Of a stretch of DNA of 64,000 bases, positions 9,019 through 18,379 are shown one piece after another; within the stretch, counting starts at the first letter, position 1; each line of letters begins with the position of its first letter. Origin of the DNA: an uncultured Desulfobacter sp. (GTDB lineage Bacteria; Desulfobacterota; Desulfobacteria; Desulfobacterales; Desulfobacteraceae); NCBI RefSeq assembly GCF_963665355.1, contig NZ_OY762229.1, positions 3,286,001-3,350,000 of the forward strand. Direction: 5' to 3'. Under the pieces are notes generated by a model, which saw nothing but the letters and a program-made list of their open reading frames with translations, did not search any database and had not been told where the DNA came from. Both the position numbers and the translations under genes were made by a program.

Positions 9019-9860
9019 GAAGACACCACCCTGAGTTTAAATTGGGGAGACAATTGGTTTTTAAGTTCTTTTAAAAGGTCCATAACCGCATCTTCAGGCG
9101 TATATTCTTTGAGCGTTCTTCCTTTGGAAAGAAATTTGAACAGGTTTGAGTTATATTCATCCAGGCTGAGGGATGATCGCACATATTCAAGAAAGGTAAA
9201 GTAGATGTCTGCCATCTGACAGGTTTGGCTTCTGGCGATCAGTATTTTTCCCCTGAGCGTCAGGCTTTGCTCAAGGGCATCCGTGGCCTGTTTGATGCTG
9301 GTGAAGTCCTTCGGAAAATCAAAGTGCTGATCAATCATCTGGTCTGTCTGCCATAACTCTTCCTGGATCTCATTTTCTTGGGTCTCAAGGAAATCAAGAT
9401 ACAGAGCCGTTGTGAGAATGGTTTTAACATCATAATAGATATCCGGGTCATGGCTGGCCCGGGGACCTGCGACGTTAAGAACATGAATGCCCTGATCCAG
9501 AAGAAAATCGTGGAGGATCAATGATGCCTCAAAAGTGTCCTGTTCCAGCAGATTAATTGAGCAGACATTTTTGCCCGTTCTCAGTGCAAATTCATGGGTC
9601 AGGGCTGAACCTCCTGTCAAAGGGCCCCTGGCAATGATCACCGTGCCGTCGGAATCGAGTATGTTTTGCCGGGTTCGGGCAGGATAATCGGTGCTATCCA
9701 TCTCTTTTAAATTGTAAACATCGGGCAGTGGTCCTGCTTCCGTTCTCCGGCCTTTGGATATCCATCCCCCATGGGGAATATTGAAGTTTATGGCAAAATC
9801 CAAAGCAGCACGGTCTGCCCCTGTCTGTCCGCCCGATACAATTTTATTTAAAAAGCCCAT
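9015..9860 (-). CDS. Circularly permuted YpsA/SLOG-family protein (putative molybdenum carrier type)
   Basis: 281 residues. The N-terminal half begins KIVSGGQTGADRAALDFA and continues GGWISKGRRTEAG and VIIARGPLTGGSALT, the hallmark of the family once annotated as putative molybdenum carrier protein and now placed in the SLOG nucleotide-binding superfamily as circularly permuted YpsA. SLOG proteins bind nucleotide-derived ligands or process cytokinin-like nucleosides. The C-terminal 120 residues are an extra helical region that I do not recognise. Stop and start overlap with the rhomboid-DnaJ gene suggests a shared role, but no function can be assigned. Confidence 0.8.
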   Translation of the reverse strand: MGFLNKIVSGGQTGADRAALDFAINFNIPHGGWISKGRRTEAGPLPDVYNLKEMDSTDYPARTRQNILDSDGTVIIARGPLTGGSALTHEFALRTGKNVCSINLLEQDTFEASLILHDFLLDQGIHVLNVAGPRASHDPDIYYDVKTILTTALYLDFLETQENEIQEELWQTDQMIDQHFDFPKDFTSIKQATDALEQSLTLRGKILIARSQTCQMADIYFTFLEYVRSSLSLDEYNSNLFKFLSKGRTLKEYTPEDAVMDLLKELKNQLSPQFKLRVVSS

Positions 9861-9976
9861 GGCATCCTTTGCTTCATAGGTGTGATAGATTGTAATTGGA
9901 TATCATACCAGTAAAAATAAGGTTAATCTCCAATTAAATTGGGTTATGAACGCAAATTCAAGGAGGATTGGGGATA

Positions 9977-11029
9977 CTATCCCAAGGGGGTTACGGCAAA
10001 AAGTGAGACAGATTCATGTTTGCCCCTTAGCCGGGTGTCGCCTTTGGGCAGAAATTTGTACCCGTTACAAGGCAAAATTTTTTTGACCAGTAGGCCGGAA
10101 ACCAGAACCTGTTCGTTGATCACCTTGCACTGGTCCTGGATTCTGGCTGTTGTGTTAAGTACATCCCCGGAATAGATGATATCTCTTTTTATTTGACCGA
10201 TTTCTCCGGCAGTTACTTCTCCGCAGTGCAGCCCAGCTCTGAATCCGGGTACGAGCCCGAATCGGGTCTTGTAGCGATCGGCGTTGCGCTCAAACCGATG
10301 CTGGATATCAAAAAAACAGCGAATGCAATTTTGGTTTTTTAAACCCTTTTCCATGTTCCAGGCAAGTACAATGCCATCTCCCACATATTGATAGATCTCT
10401 CCCTGGCAGGCAATGACGGGTGTTGTGATATCTGAAAAGCATGTTCCCAGCAGTTGGAAATATTTTTTGTGGCCCAGAGTTTCAGCAATGGATGTTGAAT
10501 TTTTCATATCCAGAAACATGAAAATTTTAAAGACCTGTCTGGGTCTGTGGTACTTTCCCAGGATAAATTGAAAAAGGACCCCGGGGCCAAATTTGTCGCC
10601 CATCTGCAGCAAAAAGGCCGTACAAAAAACAAGGCCTCCCCAGAATAGAAAGACGTCCAGGTTTGAAACAGAGAACAGGCCGTCCAAAAATTTTAGCGGA
10701 TAATCGGGCCGGGGCAGCCGGGATGCAATCGTCCAGATACAGGCAAATCCGATGCAATAAACAACCCCTGTGGCCACAAGGGCTGCCTGGTAAGATGCTT
10801 TTCTGAAAAAATAGGCATTAAAGTAGACGAGAAACAGACCTCCGACGATTCCTGCAAGTCCGCCTGCCACGGCATGCCTTAGGATAAAGTCCGGCCAGAG
10901 GAGCGAGCGGTTTTCCATGGACACAAAAGTCAGTTTATACAGCTCAAACCCGAAATTAGCGAACATCCAGAAAACCAGAATCATAACAGCTCTTGTTATA
11001 TTGATTTTTTGCCTCAGCCAGAAATCCAA
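9977..11029 (-). CDS. Membrane-anchored class III adenylate cyclase
   Basis: 350 residues. Four or five hydrophobic helices fill residues 15-165. The catalytic domain follows: metal-binding Asp in FMFLDMKNSTSIAE, second metal Asp in YQYVGDGIVLAW, and the substrate strand IKRDIIYSGDVLN, in which Lys and Asp are the usual adenine-selecting pair. NTTARIQ supplies the transition-state Asn and Arg. All catalytic residues are therefore present and ATP is the likely substrate. The start codon is TTG, supported by AGGAG six nt upstream. The gene follows the dynamin-like GTPase on the same strand with a 66-nt gap and precedes the SLOG-rhomboid pair by 116 nt. Confidence 0.88.
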   Translation of the reverse strand: MDFWLRQKINITRAVMILVFWMFANFGFELYKLTFVSMENRSLLWPDFILRHAVAGGLAGIVGGLFLVYFNAYFFRKASYQAALVATGVVYCIGFACIWTIASRLPRPDYPLKFLDGLFSVSNLDVFLFWGGLVFCTAFLLQMGDKFGPGVLFQFILGKYHRPRQVFKIFMFLDMKNSTSIAETLGHKKYFQLLGTCFSDITTPVIACQGEIYQYVGDGIVLAWNMEKGLKNQNCIRCFFDIQHRFERNADRYKTRFGLVPGFRAGLHCGEVTAGEIGQIKRDIIYSGDVLNTTARIQDQCKVINEQVLVSGLLVKKILPCNGYKFLPKGDTRLRGKHESVSLFAVTPLG

Positions 11030-11095
11030 TTCTATCTCCTGGTTTTCGGTATCGTTTTAACGAGGCTGTAAGGCGATTGTCCTGATGCGTATCTG

Positions 11096-13324
11096 TTACA
11101 GACTACTTTCAATGCCCGCCCTAAAATCCACGCTGAATTCATCAAGAAGCGCCCGTATCCGGATGATATCGTTCTCCGCCTTTTTTATCATGGTCAGATG
11201 CTGGTTTTTTTCCTCCTGCTTTAGGCAGAACAGGGATTCCATGTCTTTGTTCAAGTTTTCATACATGGCAAAACGCTGAAGAATTTTGTCTTTAAAATCC
11301 CGGGTCACTGCGTCTATCAAGGGGAAAAAATAATCCTGTTTCAAGCTTAGGTGATACGCGTTTATCTGGCGCTGCATTATGGTCAGCGTTTTTTTCTTAA
11401 TTTTAACGGCAGCTCTGTCAAGACCGGGAGAAAAGGAAAATCGAATGTGTTTGTCCATCATGGCAGATACAAATAAAATCAATGAATGAAGACTGAAATC
11501 AGTCATGACATTGGTTTGCATCGCCCGGGTATATTCAGGGGAAAAGATCTGGTTCGGCAAGTGCAGACCCAGGATTTTTTTTATGTTTTCAAGGTCAGCC
11601 GCCTTTGAATATTCTTCCTCCTCTTTGATCATTTCAAAGGGAACCCCATCTTCCTGCCGATTTCCCGGGAAGTCCATGGTGACATAATCAATGCGGTAGG
11701 AGTCCAAAAGAGATTTAAAGTAGGACTCTATACGTTCCTCCTGGATGCGCACCAGTTCCTTTAATGCCGGGGTTATCTGTTCAAGGATAAAAAGGTCAAG
11801 CATCCGCTTGAAGTCCTGGAACATCAAATACATAATTTGTTTAAAACCGGATTCCTTCACCCCTTCCCTGTAAAGTTGTGGATCAATTGGGGAGTGAAGT
11901 ATAAAATCTGTCACAAGTTTATTGATATTTTCACTGTCTTTGAGAAATGCGTTTTTTAAGTTGGTCTCAATTTCTCTGCGAAGTGCCGACACAGCACCTT
12001 GAATTGAGTTGTCAACGATAACCCTTAAACGTCTGGCGTTTCCCTCAAGATCAGCAAGGCGCTTTCTGGCTTTTTCCTGATCTGAAAGCCCGGCGGAAAA
12101 GACATCAAATAGAATCTGGCTTTTTTCATCCAGCATGTGGGTCACAATTTTTAGCCGTTCGATGTGATTGGCGTAAAACAGGTTGAACCGGGACGCTTCA
12201 AACAGACGGTTAAATTTTTCTAGAAACCGGACATACTCTTTGGCGCAAAAAGAACTCACTTCCTTGTCTTCCTGCCAAAGTCCCAGGCGTTTTTTATTTT
12301 GGGATGAAAGTTTTGTCCCCAGGGCATCAAAAAGCGTATACAACGCCGAAAAAGAATAAAATATGACATCCGGGACCAGAAATTTTAATTCTGCAATGGT
12401 TTTATCCCGTATCATTTTCAGGTTGCTTAAATTCTCATGTTCACTTAAATCACAATTGAAAATAAAAAGAATATTTTCCATCAGTCCCAGGCGTTTTATC
12501 CTTTTTAAAAACGCCATGTCTGACTGGCGAAGTCCTGTACGCGAGGATATACAGTAAACAATGAGATTGGCAGCCTCAAGGTAGGAAAATATTTTTTCAA
12601 GAACTGCCGGATCCGTGGAGTCCGCACCCTGGCAATCGGCAATTTCAACGTTGGGGTCAATGGTTTTTCCATACACTTCCAGGCACACGTCTCTGACATA
12701 AAAAGCCTTGGCCGGATCTGCCGTGAACTGTTTGTGGTCATCAAAGGATTTGGCGTCAAAGCTGATGCTCTGTTCATCGGGTCCGATGACGTCCAGGCAG
12801 TGTCTGTATCCGTCAAGGGCATTGCGGATGAGCAGGGCTTCAGGGCGAAGTCCCAGGGACGTCACCGGAAAGTCAGACACAATGGTATCAAAAATACGGC
12901 GCAGCAGCTGCCGGTCCTGGGTCCGTCTGATATCAAAAGGGGGGAGTTTTTCCTTGCCTGGAAACATGGCAAGGCTGTTTTCAATTTCCCGGTTGATGTC
13001 ATCCCATGATTTAAGGTGAATGACCGCCCTGTTTTTTTTGCCCTTCCGGATACGGGTGGTAATGGACGTGACGGTCCCGGCCCCACGCTGGACCAGTTCT
13101 TTGCCGGAGATGGCATTAATAAACGTGCTTTTACCCGACTTGATTACCCCGACTACGGCCACGCGCAAAATCCCTTCACTGATGTGGGAAGGGATTTTGC
13201 TGCAAAGTTGCCTGCTCTCGGCAAGGCTTTTGTCAGAATGGTTTGAAGCGGCTTCCAGACTATCGATCACCGAGATGATATCAGAAACTAAATGTTCTAT
13301 GGATTCGTGGGGCTGTAAAGTCAT
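11096..13324 (-). CDS. Bacterial dynamin-like GTPase
   Basis: 742 residues. The N-terminal GTPase domain has the P-loop GVIKSGKSTFINA (about residues 58-70), a switch I Thr in GTVTSITTRI, the DxxG motif as DCQGADS (about 229) and a G4-like FNCDLSE. The remaining 400 residues are predicted long helices, as in the stalk of bacterial dynamins, with short hydrophobic stretches (SLHSLILFVSAMM) that could touch membrane. Bacterial dynamins remodel or repair membranes, often as tandem pairs; only one copy is present here. It starts 12 nt after yqgE ends, so the two are probably co-transcribed. No substrate or partner is evident. Confidence 0.85.
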   Translation of the reverse strand: MTLQPHESIEHLVSDIISVIDSLEAASNHSDKSLAESRQLCSKIPSHISEGILRVAVVGVIKSGKSTFINAISGKELVQRGAGTVTSITTRIRKGKKNRAVIHLKSWDDINREIENSLAMFPGKEKLPPFDIRRTQDRQLLRRIFDTIVSDFPVTSLGLRPEALLIRNALDGYRHCLDVIGPDEQSISFDAKSFDDHKQFTADPAKAFYVRDVCLEVYGKTIDPNVEIADCQGADSTDPAVLEKIFSYLEAANLIVYCISSRTGLRQSDMAFLKRIKRLGLMENILFIFNCDLSEHENLSNLKMIRDKTIAELKFLVPDVIFYSFSALYTLFDALGTKLSSQNKKRLGLWQEDKEVSSFCAKEYVRFLEKFNRLFEASRFNLFYANHIERLKIVTHMLDEKSQILFDVFSAGLSDQEKARKRLADLEGNARRLRVIVDNSIQGAVSALRREIETNLKNAFLKDSENINKLVTDFILHSPIDPQLYREGVKESGFKQIMYLMFQDFKRMLDLFILEQITPALKELVRIQEERIESYFKSLLDSYRIDYVTMDFPGNRQEDGVPFEMIKEEEEYSKAADLENIKKILGLHLPNQIFSPEYTRAMQTNVMTDFSLHSLILFVSAMMDKHIRFSFSPGLDRAAVKIKKKTLTIMQRQINAYHLSLKQDYFFPLIDAVTRDFKDKILQRFAMYENLNKDMESLFCLKQEEKNQHLTMIKKAENDIIRIRALLDEFSVDFRAGIESSL

Positions 13325-13335
13325 TGGCCGGCAGA

Positions 13336-13863
13336 TCAGATCAGCATCATGGCTTTTTCATATTTCAGGTCCGGTTTGGTCTCAAACATGATTTCCCTGG
13401 ACAGCTCGCAGGTGAGCCATGCGGAGTCGGAAAGTTCATTGTCCAGCTGCATGGGCCCCCACCCGGCGCAGCCCAGAAGGATCAAGAAGGTCTCGGGGCC
13501 CTGGCCCTGGGCAATGGCTTCCAGGATGTCCCGGGAGTTGCTCAGCGCCAGCCAGTCGGAGATTTTAAGGGTTTCATTCCACTGAAACGGGCCGCAGTGG
13601 AGTACAAAAACCCCTGAAGGCTGGACCGGGCCGCCAAGAAAAATATCGATCTTATCGACATTGTCGTTGCAGGTAATGCCTAAATCTTCAAAAAGCTCGC
13701 GACCGGTAAGCAAAGGGTGAACTTTGTTGATAATAAAACCCAATGCACCGGATTCATTGTGTTCGCAAAGACAGGTGACGGTCTGTGCAAAATTGGGATC
13801 CGGAAGGCCGGGCATGGCCATGATGAATTTTCCTTTCATATTTTGGGTGATCTGGTCGTTCAT
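13336..13863 (-). CDS. yqgE: YqgE/AlgH family protein
   Basis: 175 residues. The sequence follows the UPF0301 pattern closely: GKFIMAMPGLPDPNFAQTV at the N-terminus, then ESGALGFIINK, the central FLGGPVQPSGVFVLH and, towards the end, ILLGCAGWGPMQLDNEL. The family is widespread in Proteobacteria; AlgH is linked to alginate regulation in Pseudomonas, but the biochemical role is not settled. ATG 13863, with GGAG eight nt upstream, fits better than the TTG one codon earlier. It heads an operon with the dynamin-like gene. Confidence 0.95.
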   Translation of the reverse strand: MNDQITQNMKGKFIMAMPGLPDPNFAQTVTCLCEHNESGALGFIINKVHPLLTGRELFEDLGITCNDNVDKIDIFLGGPVQPSGVFVLHCGPFQWNETLKISDWLALSNSRDILEAIAQGQGPETFLILLGCAGWGPMQLDNELSDSAWLTCELSREIMFETKPDLKYEKAMMLI

Positions 13864-13994
13864 CAATTCGTCTCCGTGTTGCCAGCCATTATGTTATGTC
13901 CTTATTATTCAATCTTAATATTACAAACCGGGCAGAAATTTCAAATATTTTTATTCAATCTGCAATAATTTTATTTAACTAACTATTTCTCTAA

Positions 13995-15446
13995 TTATTT
14001 ATCCAAACCAGATTCTTTGTCCCGTCCATATACATCATCAAACCGAACAATATCATCTTCCCCCAAGTATGGCCCTGACTGTACCTCTATCAGTTCCAGA
14101 GGAATTTTGCCCGGATTTTCGAGCCGGTGCATGGTGCCAAGGGGGATGTAGATTGACTGATCTTCCTTTAAAAGGATCTCGTCTGTGTCCTTGGTGACAA
14201 CAGCTGTCCCGGATACGACAGTCCAGTGCTCAGCCCGGTGATAGTGTTTCTGCAAAGACAGCTTTGCCCCGGGTTTTACGGTTATGCGTTTTACCTGGTA
14301 TCTGTCCGCCATATCTATGGTTTCATAGTCCCCCCAGGGCCGGTAAACTTTGGCATGGGAAACCGCTTCCACTCTGTTTTGCGCTTTTAACTGGCTCACT
14401 ATCTTTTTAACATCCTGGACCTGATCCCGGGGGGCGACCAGCACCGCGTCCTTGGTGTCTACAATGACAAATTTCTCAAGGCCCACGGCTGCCACAAGGC
14501 GGCCGTCAGAATGGATGTAGGTATCCGTGACATTGTGTACCAGTACATCTCCGCTGGTTACATTATTGTGTTCATCCTTGTCTCCGGTCTGCCATAACGC
14601 ATCAAAGGAGCCAAGGTCATTCCATCCGGCATCAAGGGTAATAACAACGCCCTTGTTTGTCTTTTCCATAACTGCGTAGTCAATGGAATTTTTAGCAATG
14701 GTTTCAAAAGTTGCTTTGTCCACCCGGAAAAAATCCAAGTCCTGTATTCCACTTTCAATGGCCGTGCGGCATTTTTCAAGCATGTCCGGGACAAATGCCC
14801 CAAGTTCAGAAATAAAGGCGGAGGCCGTGAACATGAACATGCCTGAGTTCCAGCAGAAGTCGCCTGATTCAAGGTAGGAAATTGCTGTATCATAATCAGG
14901 TTTTTCGACAAACCGGTCAATCATAAAGGCTGGATCTGGACTGTCGAGTCCGGCACCTTTTTTAATATATCCGTAGCCTGTTTCCGGCGATGAGGGCACA
15001 ATGCCGAAGGTGACCAGTTTGCCCTGCCGGGCCAGTTGCGCACCCGATTGAATAATTTTGTGAAACGCTTCAATATTTTTGATTTCATGATCTGCAGGAA
15101 GTACCAGCATCACCGGGTCCTGCCGATGCTTGGACTTGACCATGTCATCAAGAACCAGGGCTGCCAGGGCAATGGCCGGGGCGGTATTTCTGGCCGCGGG
15201 TTCAAGAATGATTTTAAATTCATTGATATCAATCCGGCGGACCTGCTCTGCGGTCATGAACCTGTGGTTTTCATTGCATATAATTACCGGGTCGCCTATA
15301 TCGTTAAGACCTGACAGCCGCAACAGGGTATTTTGCAGCATGGTGTGTTCGTTATACAGGTTGATGAGCTGTTTGGGGTACAGAGACCTGGACATGGGCC
15401 ACAGTCTGGTTCCGGAACCGCCGGCCAGGATAACAGGATAAATCAT
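13995..15446 (-). CDS. manC: Mannose-1-phosphate guanylyltransferase / mannose-6-phosphate isomerase
   Basis: A bifunctional enzyme of about 483 residues that makes GDP-mannose for surface polysaccharides. The N-terminal nucleotidyltransferase begins YPVILAGGSGTRLWPMSR, with the pyrophosphorylase loop; the FVEKPD motif follows near residue 170. The C-terminal cupin-type isomerase contains YRPWGDYETID and KPGAKLSLQKHYHRAEHW, with metal-binding Gln, His and His. Length is normal for type II PMI proteins. ATG 15446, with GGAG five nt upstream, is preferred; an ATG eight codons earlier would overlap the upstream gene. It follows the ArsR-methyltransferase gene by 10 nt. Confidence 0.95.
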   Translation of the reverse strand: MIYPVILAGGSGTRLWPMSRSLYPKQLINLYNEHTMLQNTLLRLSGLNDIGDPVIICNENHRFMTAEQVRRIDINEFKIILEPAARNTAPAIALAALVLDDMVKSKHRQDPVMLVLPADHEIKNIEAFHKIIQSGAQLARQGKLVTFGIVPSSPETGYGYIKKGAGLDSPDPAFMIDRFVEKPDYDTAISYLESGDFCWNSGMFMFTASAFISELGAFVPDMLEKCRTAIESGIQDLDFFRVDKATFETIAKNSIDYAVMEKTNKGVVITLDAGWNDLGSFDALWQTGDKDEHNNVTSGDVLVHNVTDTYIHSDGRLVAAVGLEKFVIVDTKDAVLVAPRDQVQDVKKIVSQLKAQNRVEAVSHAKVYRPWGDYETIDMADRYQVKRITVKPGAKLSLQKHYHRAEHWTVVSGTAVVTKDTDEILLKEDQSIYIPLGTMHRLENPGKIPLELIEVQSGPYLGEDDIVRFDDVYGRDKESGLDK

Positions 15447-15456
15447 TGTTTCTCCA

Positions 15457-16368
15457 TTACTTTTGTGCAAGATAAAAGGTTAAAGTTAATGACTTTTCAA
15501 CTGGATAAGATTCAATATGTTTAAGATTGAAACCGGTTCTGTCCAACCATCCTGAAATTTGCTCCCGGGTAAACCCCAGCCAGACCCCGCCAATGACATC
15601 TTTGATCTGTTCCTGATCGTGTTTTAAAAAATCCGCCAGAAGGAACACGCCCCCGGGGCTAAGGACCCGATACACCTCGCGAATCGCTTTTTCTGGTTCG
15701 GACACATGGTACAATACCATGCTCATAAGCGCTGCATCGGCCTCCTGTTCGCGCATGGGAAGATTTTCCAGCTCTCCTATGCGAAGTTCTAAATTGGGGC
15801 TTTCCGGCAGCCGGAGCCTTGCCTGTTCAAGCATTTCGGGAGAAACATCCACACCTATCAGGGTCCTTTCTCTTCTGTCAAGCAGGCTGGCAAGCATCTC
15901 ACCTGTGCCGCAACCAAGATCGGCAATAACCAAGGCTCGTTGAAGATGGCGCTCAAACACAGGGTTGGGATTGAAATCGCCAAGAACCGTTTTTTTCAAA
16001 CGATCCCACCGCGGGGCAGCCGTTTTGAAAAAACGTCTGGATCTGTTTTTTCTCAATACAATACATTGCTGTGTACGGGCAAGATCTTCCTGCAATACCG
16101 GGTCTTTTTCAAGCTGTCGTAATGCCAGAATGACGAGCTCCCGATTGTTTCCGTTTTTGTCCGTGGCATAATAAATAAAACTGCCGTCTTTGCGTGATAT
16201 TAAAAGCCCTGCTTCAAGCAGAATTTTCAGATGCCGGGACACCCCGGACTGCACCATATTCACCACAGAGACGATTTCATTCACATTGAGTTCAAAATGC
16301 TCAAGGATAAATAAGAGCCGCAACCGGGTTGGATCAGATAAGGCTTTAAACTGTCTAATTATGTCCAT
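15457..16368 (-). CDS. ArsR-family regulator fused to SAM-dependent methyltransferase
   Basis: 303 residues. Residues 1-90 are a winged-helix ArsR domain (FKALSDPTRLRLL, then VQSGVSRHLKILLEAGLL as recognition helix); no obvious metal-binding Cys pair is seen. Residues 135-303 are a class I methyltransferase: ADLGCGTGEMLASLL (SAM loop), LIGVDVSPEMLEQA and a GGVFLLADF strand. Similar fusions in other bacteria often lie beside methionine/SAM cycle genes; none is adjacent here. It precedes manC by 10 nt, so it may be co-transcribed. The effector is unknown. Confidence 0.9.
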   Translation of the reverse strand: MDIIRQFKALSDPTRLRLLFILEHFELNVNEIVSVVNMVQSGVSRHLKILLEAGLLISRKDGSFIYYATDKNGNNRELVILALRQLEKDPVLQEDLARTQQCIVLRKNRSRRFFKTAAPRWDRLKKTVLGDFNPNPVFERHLQRALVIADLGCGTGEMLASLLDRRERTLIGVDVSPEMLEQARLRLPESPNLELRIGELENLPMREQEADAALMSMVLYHVSEPEKAIREVYRVLSPGGVFLLADFLKHDQEQIKDVIGGVWLGFTREQISGWLDRTGFNLKHIESYPVEKSLTLTFYLAQK

Positions 16369-16397
16369 AAAAGCACTGGGTGACCCGTTTGTGGTTT

Positions 16398-17075
16398 TTA
16401 AATACTGATCTGGTCACCAAAATTTATGATTTTGCATTCAATGCCGTTGGCAGTGATTTTTGTACAGAAAGCTTCCGGATTTGCCCGGATTACGTCAAAT
16501 GTGTTGTAGTGCATGGGAATGGCCTGAACCGGTCTGACAAAATCACAGGCCATGGCCGCATCATCAATTCCCATGGTAAAGTTGTCCCCGATGGGCACCA
16601 ACATGGTATGAATCTTGTTAAGCTGTCCGATAAGCTTCATATCTGAAAACAGTCCGGTATCTCCCGTATGATACAGGGATTTCCCGTTGATGGTGATCAC
16701 GAATCCTGTGGGCGTCCCATGGCAGACATTGTCCGGGGTTACGGAGCTGTGAAGAGCCTGGGTCAGCTTAATCCTGCCGAAATCAAACTTAAAGGCCCCG
16801 CCGATGTGCATTCTGTGAACATTAAGTCCCTTGGCACTTAAATACTGACCAAGTTCGTTTTCACAGATGCATAATGCATTGCATCTTTGGGCAATGCTTA
16901 GGGTATCTCCAAGATGATCCCAATGGCCGTGACTGATCAGGATATAGTCGGCCTCCACATCTTCGGCCCGAACCGGGGATGTGGGGTTGTTATTAAAAAA
17001 AGGGTCGATAAGGATTTTTACCCCGTCATCACAGGTAATCTGAAAAGCGGAGTGGGAAAAATATCTAAGCTTCAT
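16398..17075 (-). CDS. Metallo-beta-lactamase-fold hydrolase, UPF0173 family
   Basis: 225 residues, full length for the family. Metal ligands are visible: ISHGHWDHLGD (HxHxDH) near residue 49 and further His in YHTGDTGLFSDM and PMHYNTF. The start MKLRYFSHSAFQI is typical of UPF0173. It is a cytosolic binuclear hydrolase of unknown substrate. The gene ends 29 nt before the ArsR-methyltransferase start on the same strand. Confidence 0.93.
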   Translation of the reverse strand: MKLRYFSHSAFQITCDDGVKILIDPFFNNNPTSPVRAEDVEADYILISHGHWDHLGDTLSIAQRCNALCICENELGQYLSAKGLNVHRMHIGGAFKFDFGRIKLTQALHSSVTPDNVCHGTPTGFVITINGKSLYHTGDTGLFSDMKLIGQLNKIHTMLVPIGDNFTMGIDDAAMACDFVRPVQAIPMHYNTFDVIRANPEAFCTKITANGIECKIINFGDQISI

Positions 17076-17243
17076 GACAAAGGCCTTATGTAATTGTTAA
17101 GACTCGCCTTGTTTTATCATATTAATTTTAAATCGCAAGCAGTGATAAAGAAATAAGACAATAAAATAAGACAGTAAATCTGAAATTAATAGCGTAAAAT
17201 CAGGCAGAAATGATGATTGGATCACTCAAATCTAATGGAATAA

Positions 17244-17279
17244 TAAAAAAAACGGGGCAGCAATAACCCATGCTGCCCC
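17244..17279 (-). terminator. Rho-independent terminator for the universal stress protein gene
   Basis: An 8-bp GC stem (GGGGCAGC / GCTGCCCC) with a 10-nt loop is followed on the minus strand by a run of T residues (the A-run at 17244-17252). It lies about 30 nt after the stop of the uspA-like gene. Confidence 0.85.
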
Positions 17280-17307
17280 CCCAAAAAAACGAATTCTGAC
17301 GTGCTGT

Positions 17308-17700
17308 TTACCTTACGGAAATAACCGGGCAGTCCGCCTCTAATATTACTGTTTGAGCCGTGGAGCCGAATAACAGTTTGCCTATATTTGAACGGCTTTT
17401 GACGCCAATGATAATTTCATCCACTGCTTTTTCATTTGCAAAGGCAACAATATCCTCTCCGGCCTCCATGCCGCGTATCAGAAGATGTTTTTCACAGACA
17501 ATGCCCTGGTCTTTGAAAAAAACCTGGGCCTGGTCCAGGTTTTTTTCTGCTTGCAGAATCTCTTCCTGGTCCTTCTCAGTCCCCTCTAACATTGAAGTGA
17601 CTATCAGTACCGTGGCATTAAATGCCTTTGCGTGTTCCGCCCCAAGCTTGAGCAGATCCTGCCCGATATTGGTGCCTTTATATCCAATGAGAATTTTCAT
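17308..17700 (-). CDS. Universal stress protein (UspA family)
   Basis: 130 residues, a single Usp domain. The start MKILIGYKGTNIGQDLL and the C-terminal GVKSRSNIGKLLFGSTAQ with CPVISVR fit the ATP-binding type (G-2x-G-9x-G-S). It is monocistronic with its own terminator. Such proteins modulate stress resistance; the target is unknown. Confidence 0.93.
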   Translation of the reverse strand: MKILIGYKGTNIGQDLLKLGAEHAKAFNATVLIVTSMLEGTEKDQEEILQAEKNLDQAQVFFKDQGIVCEKHLLIRGMEAGEDIVAFANEKAVDEIIIGVKSRSNIGKLLFGSTAQTVILEADCPVISVR

Positions 17701-17822
17701 ATAGCTCCTTGTGTTTTCTCGTCACCTCTTTTTTCAAACCGAAATCATTAATGAACAACGGTAAGTTAAAAGAACAATGACTTAAAATAATGGATCAAAC
17801 CATGTTTAACAAGACTAAAATA

Positions 17823-18098
17823 TCAATCCTTGCGGATAAAAGTACCGAACATCAGCAGGAGAACACCCAAACCCACTAAGACCCATGATAAATGGATTTC
17901 ATAGAAAAAAGAATGCAACGCATTGTAAACCGTATCATTGGAGATCAGTTCCAGGACTTTATCTGTCGTGTCCTGAAAAAAAGAGCTAATGGTCATTGTT
18001 ACAAGAAAATCGGCTGTTCCCATAAATCGGGAAATCAGGACAAAAAATCCAAGTACGAGCCCTGCAATGATTGAAAATATTCCCAGCTTTGAGGCCAT
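17823..18098 (-). CDS. Small membrane protein with two transmembrane helices
   Basis: 91 residues. Helices at about 8-30 (IFSIIAGLVLGFFVLIS) and 67-87 (LSWVLVGLGVLLLMFGTFI) flank a 35-residue loop. No family is recognised. The ATG is preceded by a weak AAGGAAAAC ribosome site. It lies upstream of uspA on the same strand with a 120-nt gap. Confidence 0.6.
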   Translation of the reverse strand: MASKLGIFSIIAGLVLGFFVLISRFMGTADFLVTMTISSFFQDTTDKVLELISNDTVYNALHSFFYEIHLSWVLVGLGVLLLMFGTFIRKD

Positions 18099-18379
18099 GT
18101 GTTTTCCTTGTGTAAATGGTTTTTATTTTTTCAGATCAGGCGTATTCTTAAATGTCGAGCACTGTCTTCTTTATGCAATTTATTGTATATTCAGGCCGTG
18201 TTTCCGGTCAAACTATTTTCAGACCGTTTTTTATTTTGGTTGCTTTTTATAACGAACGGCCATGGGCCGACCTGGCCTATCAGCACCCAGACTCGGCCCA
18301 CAACAAAGAATGAAAGAGCATTAGCAACTTTTGGTACTATCAAACTTGCATTGGACAAACTTGCATTGGACTCCAGACT

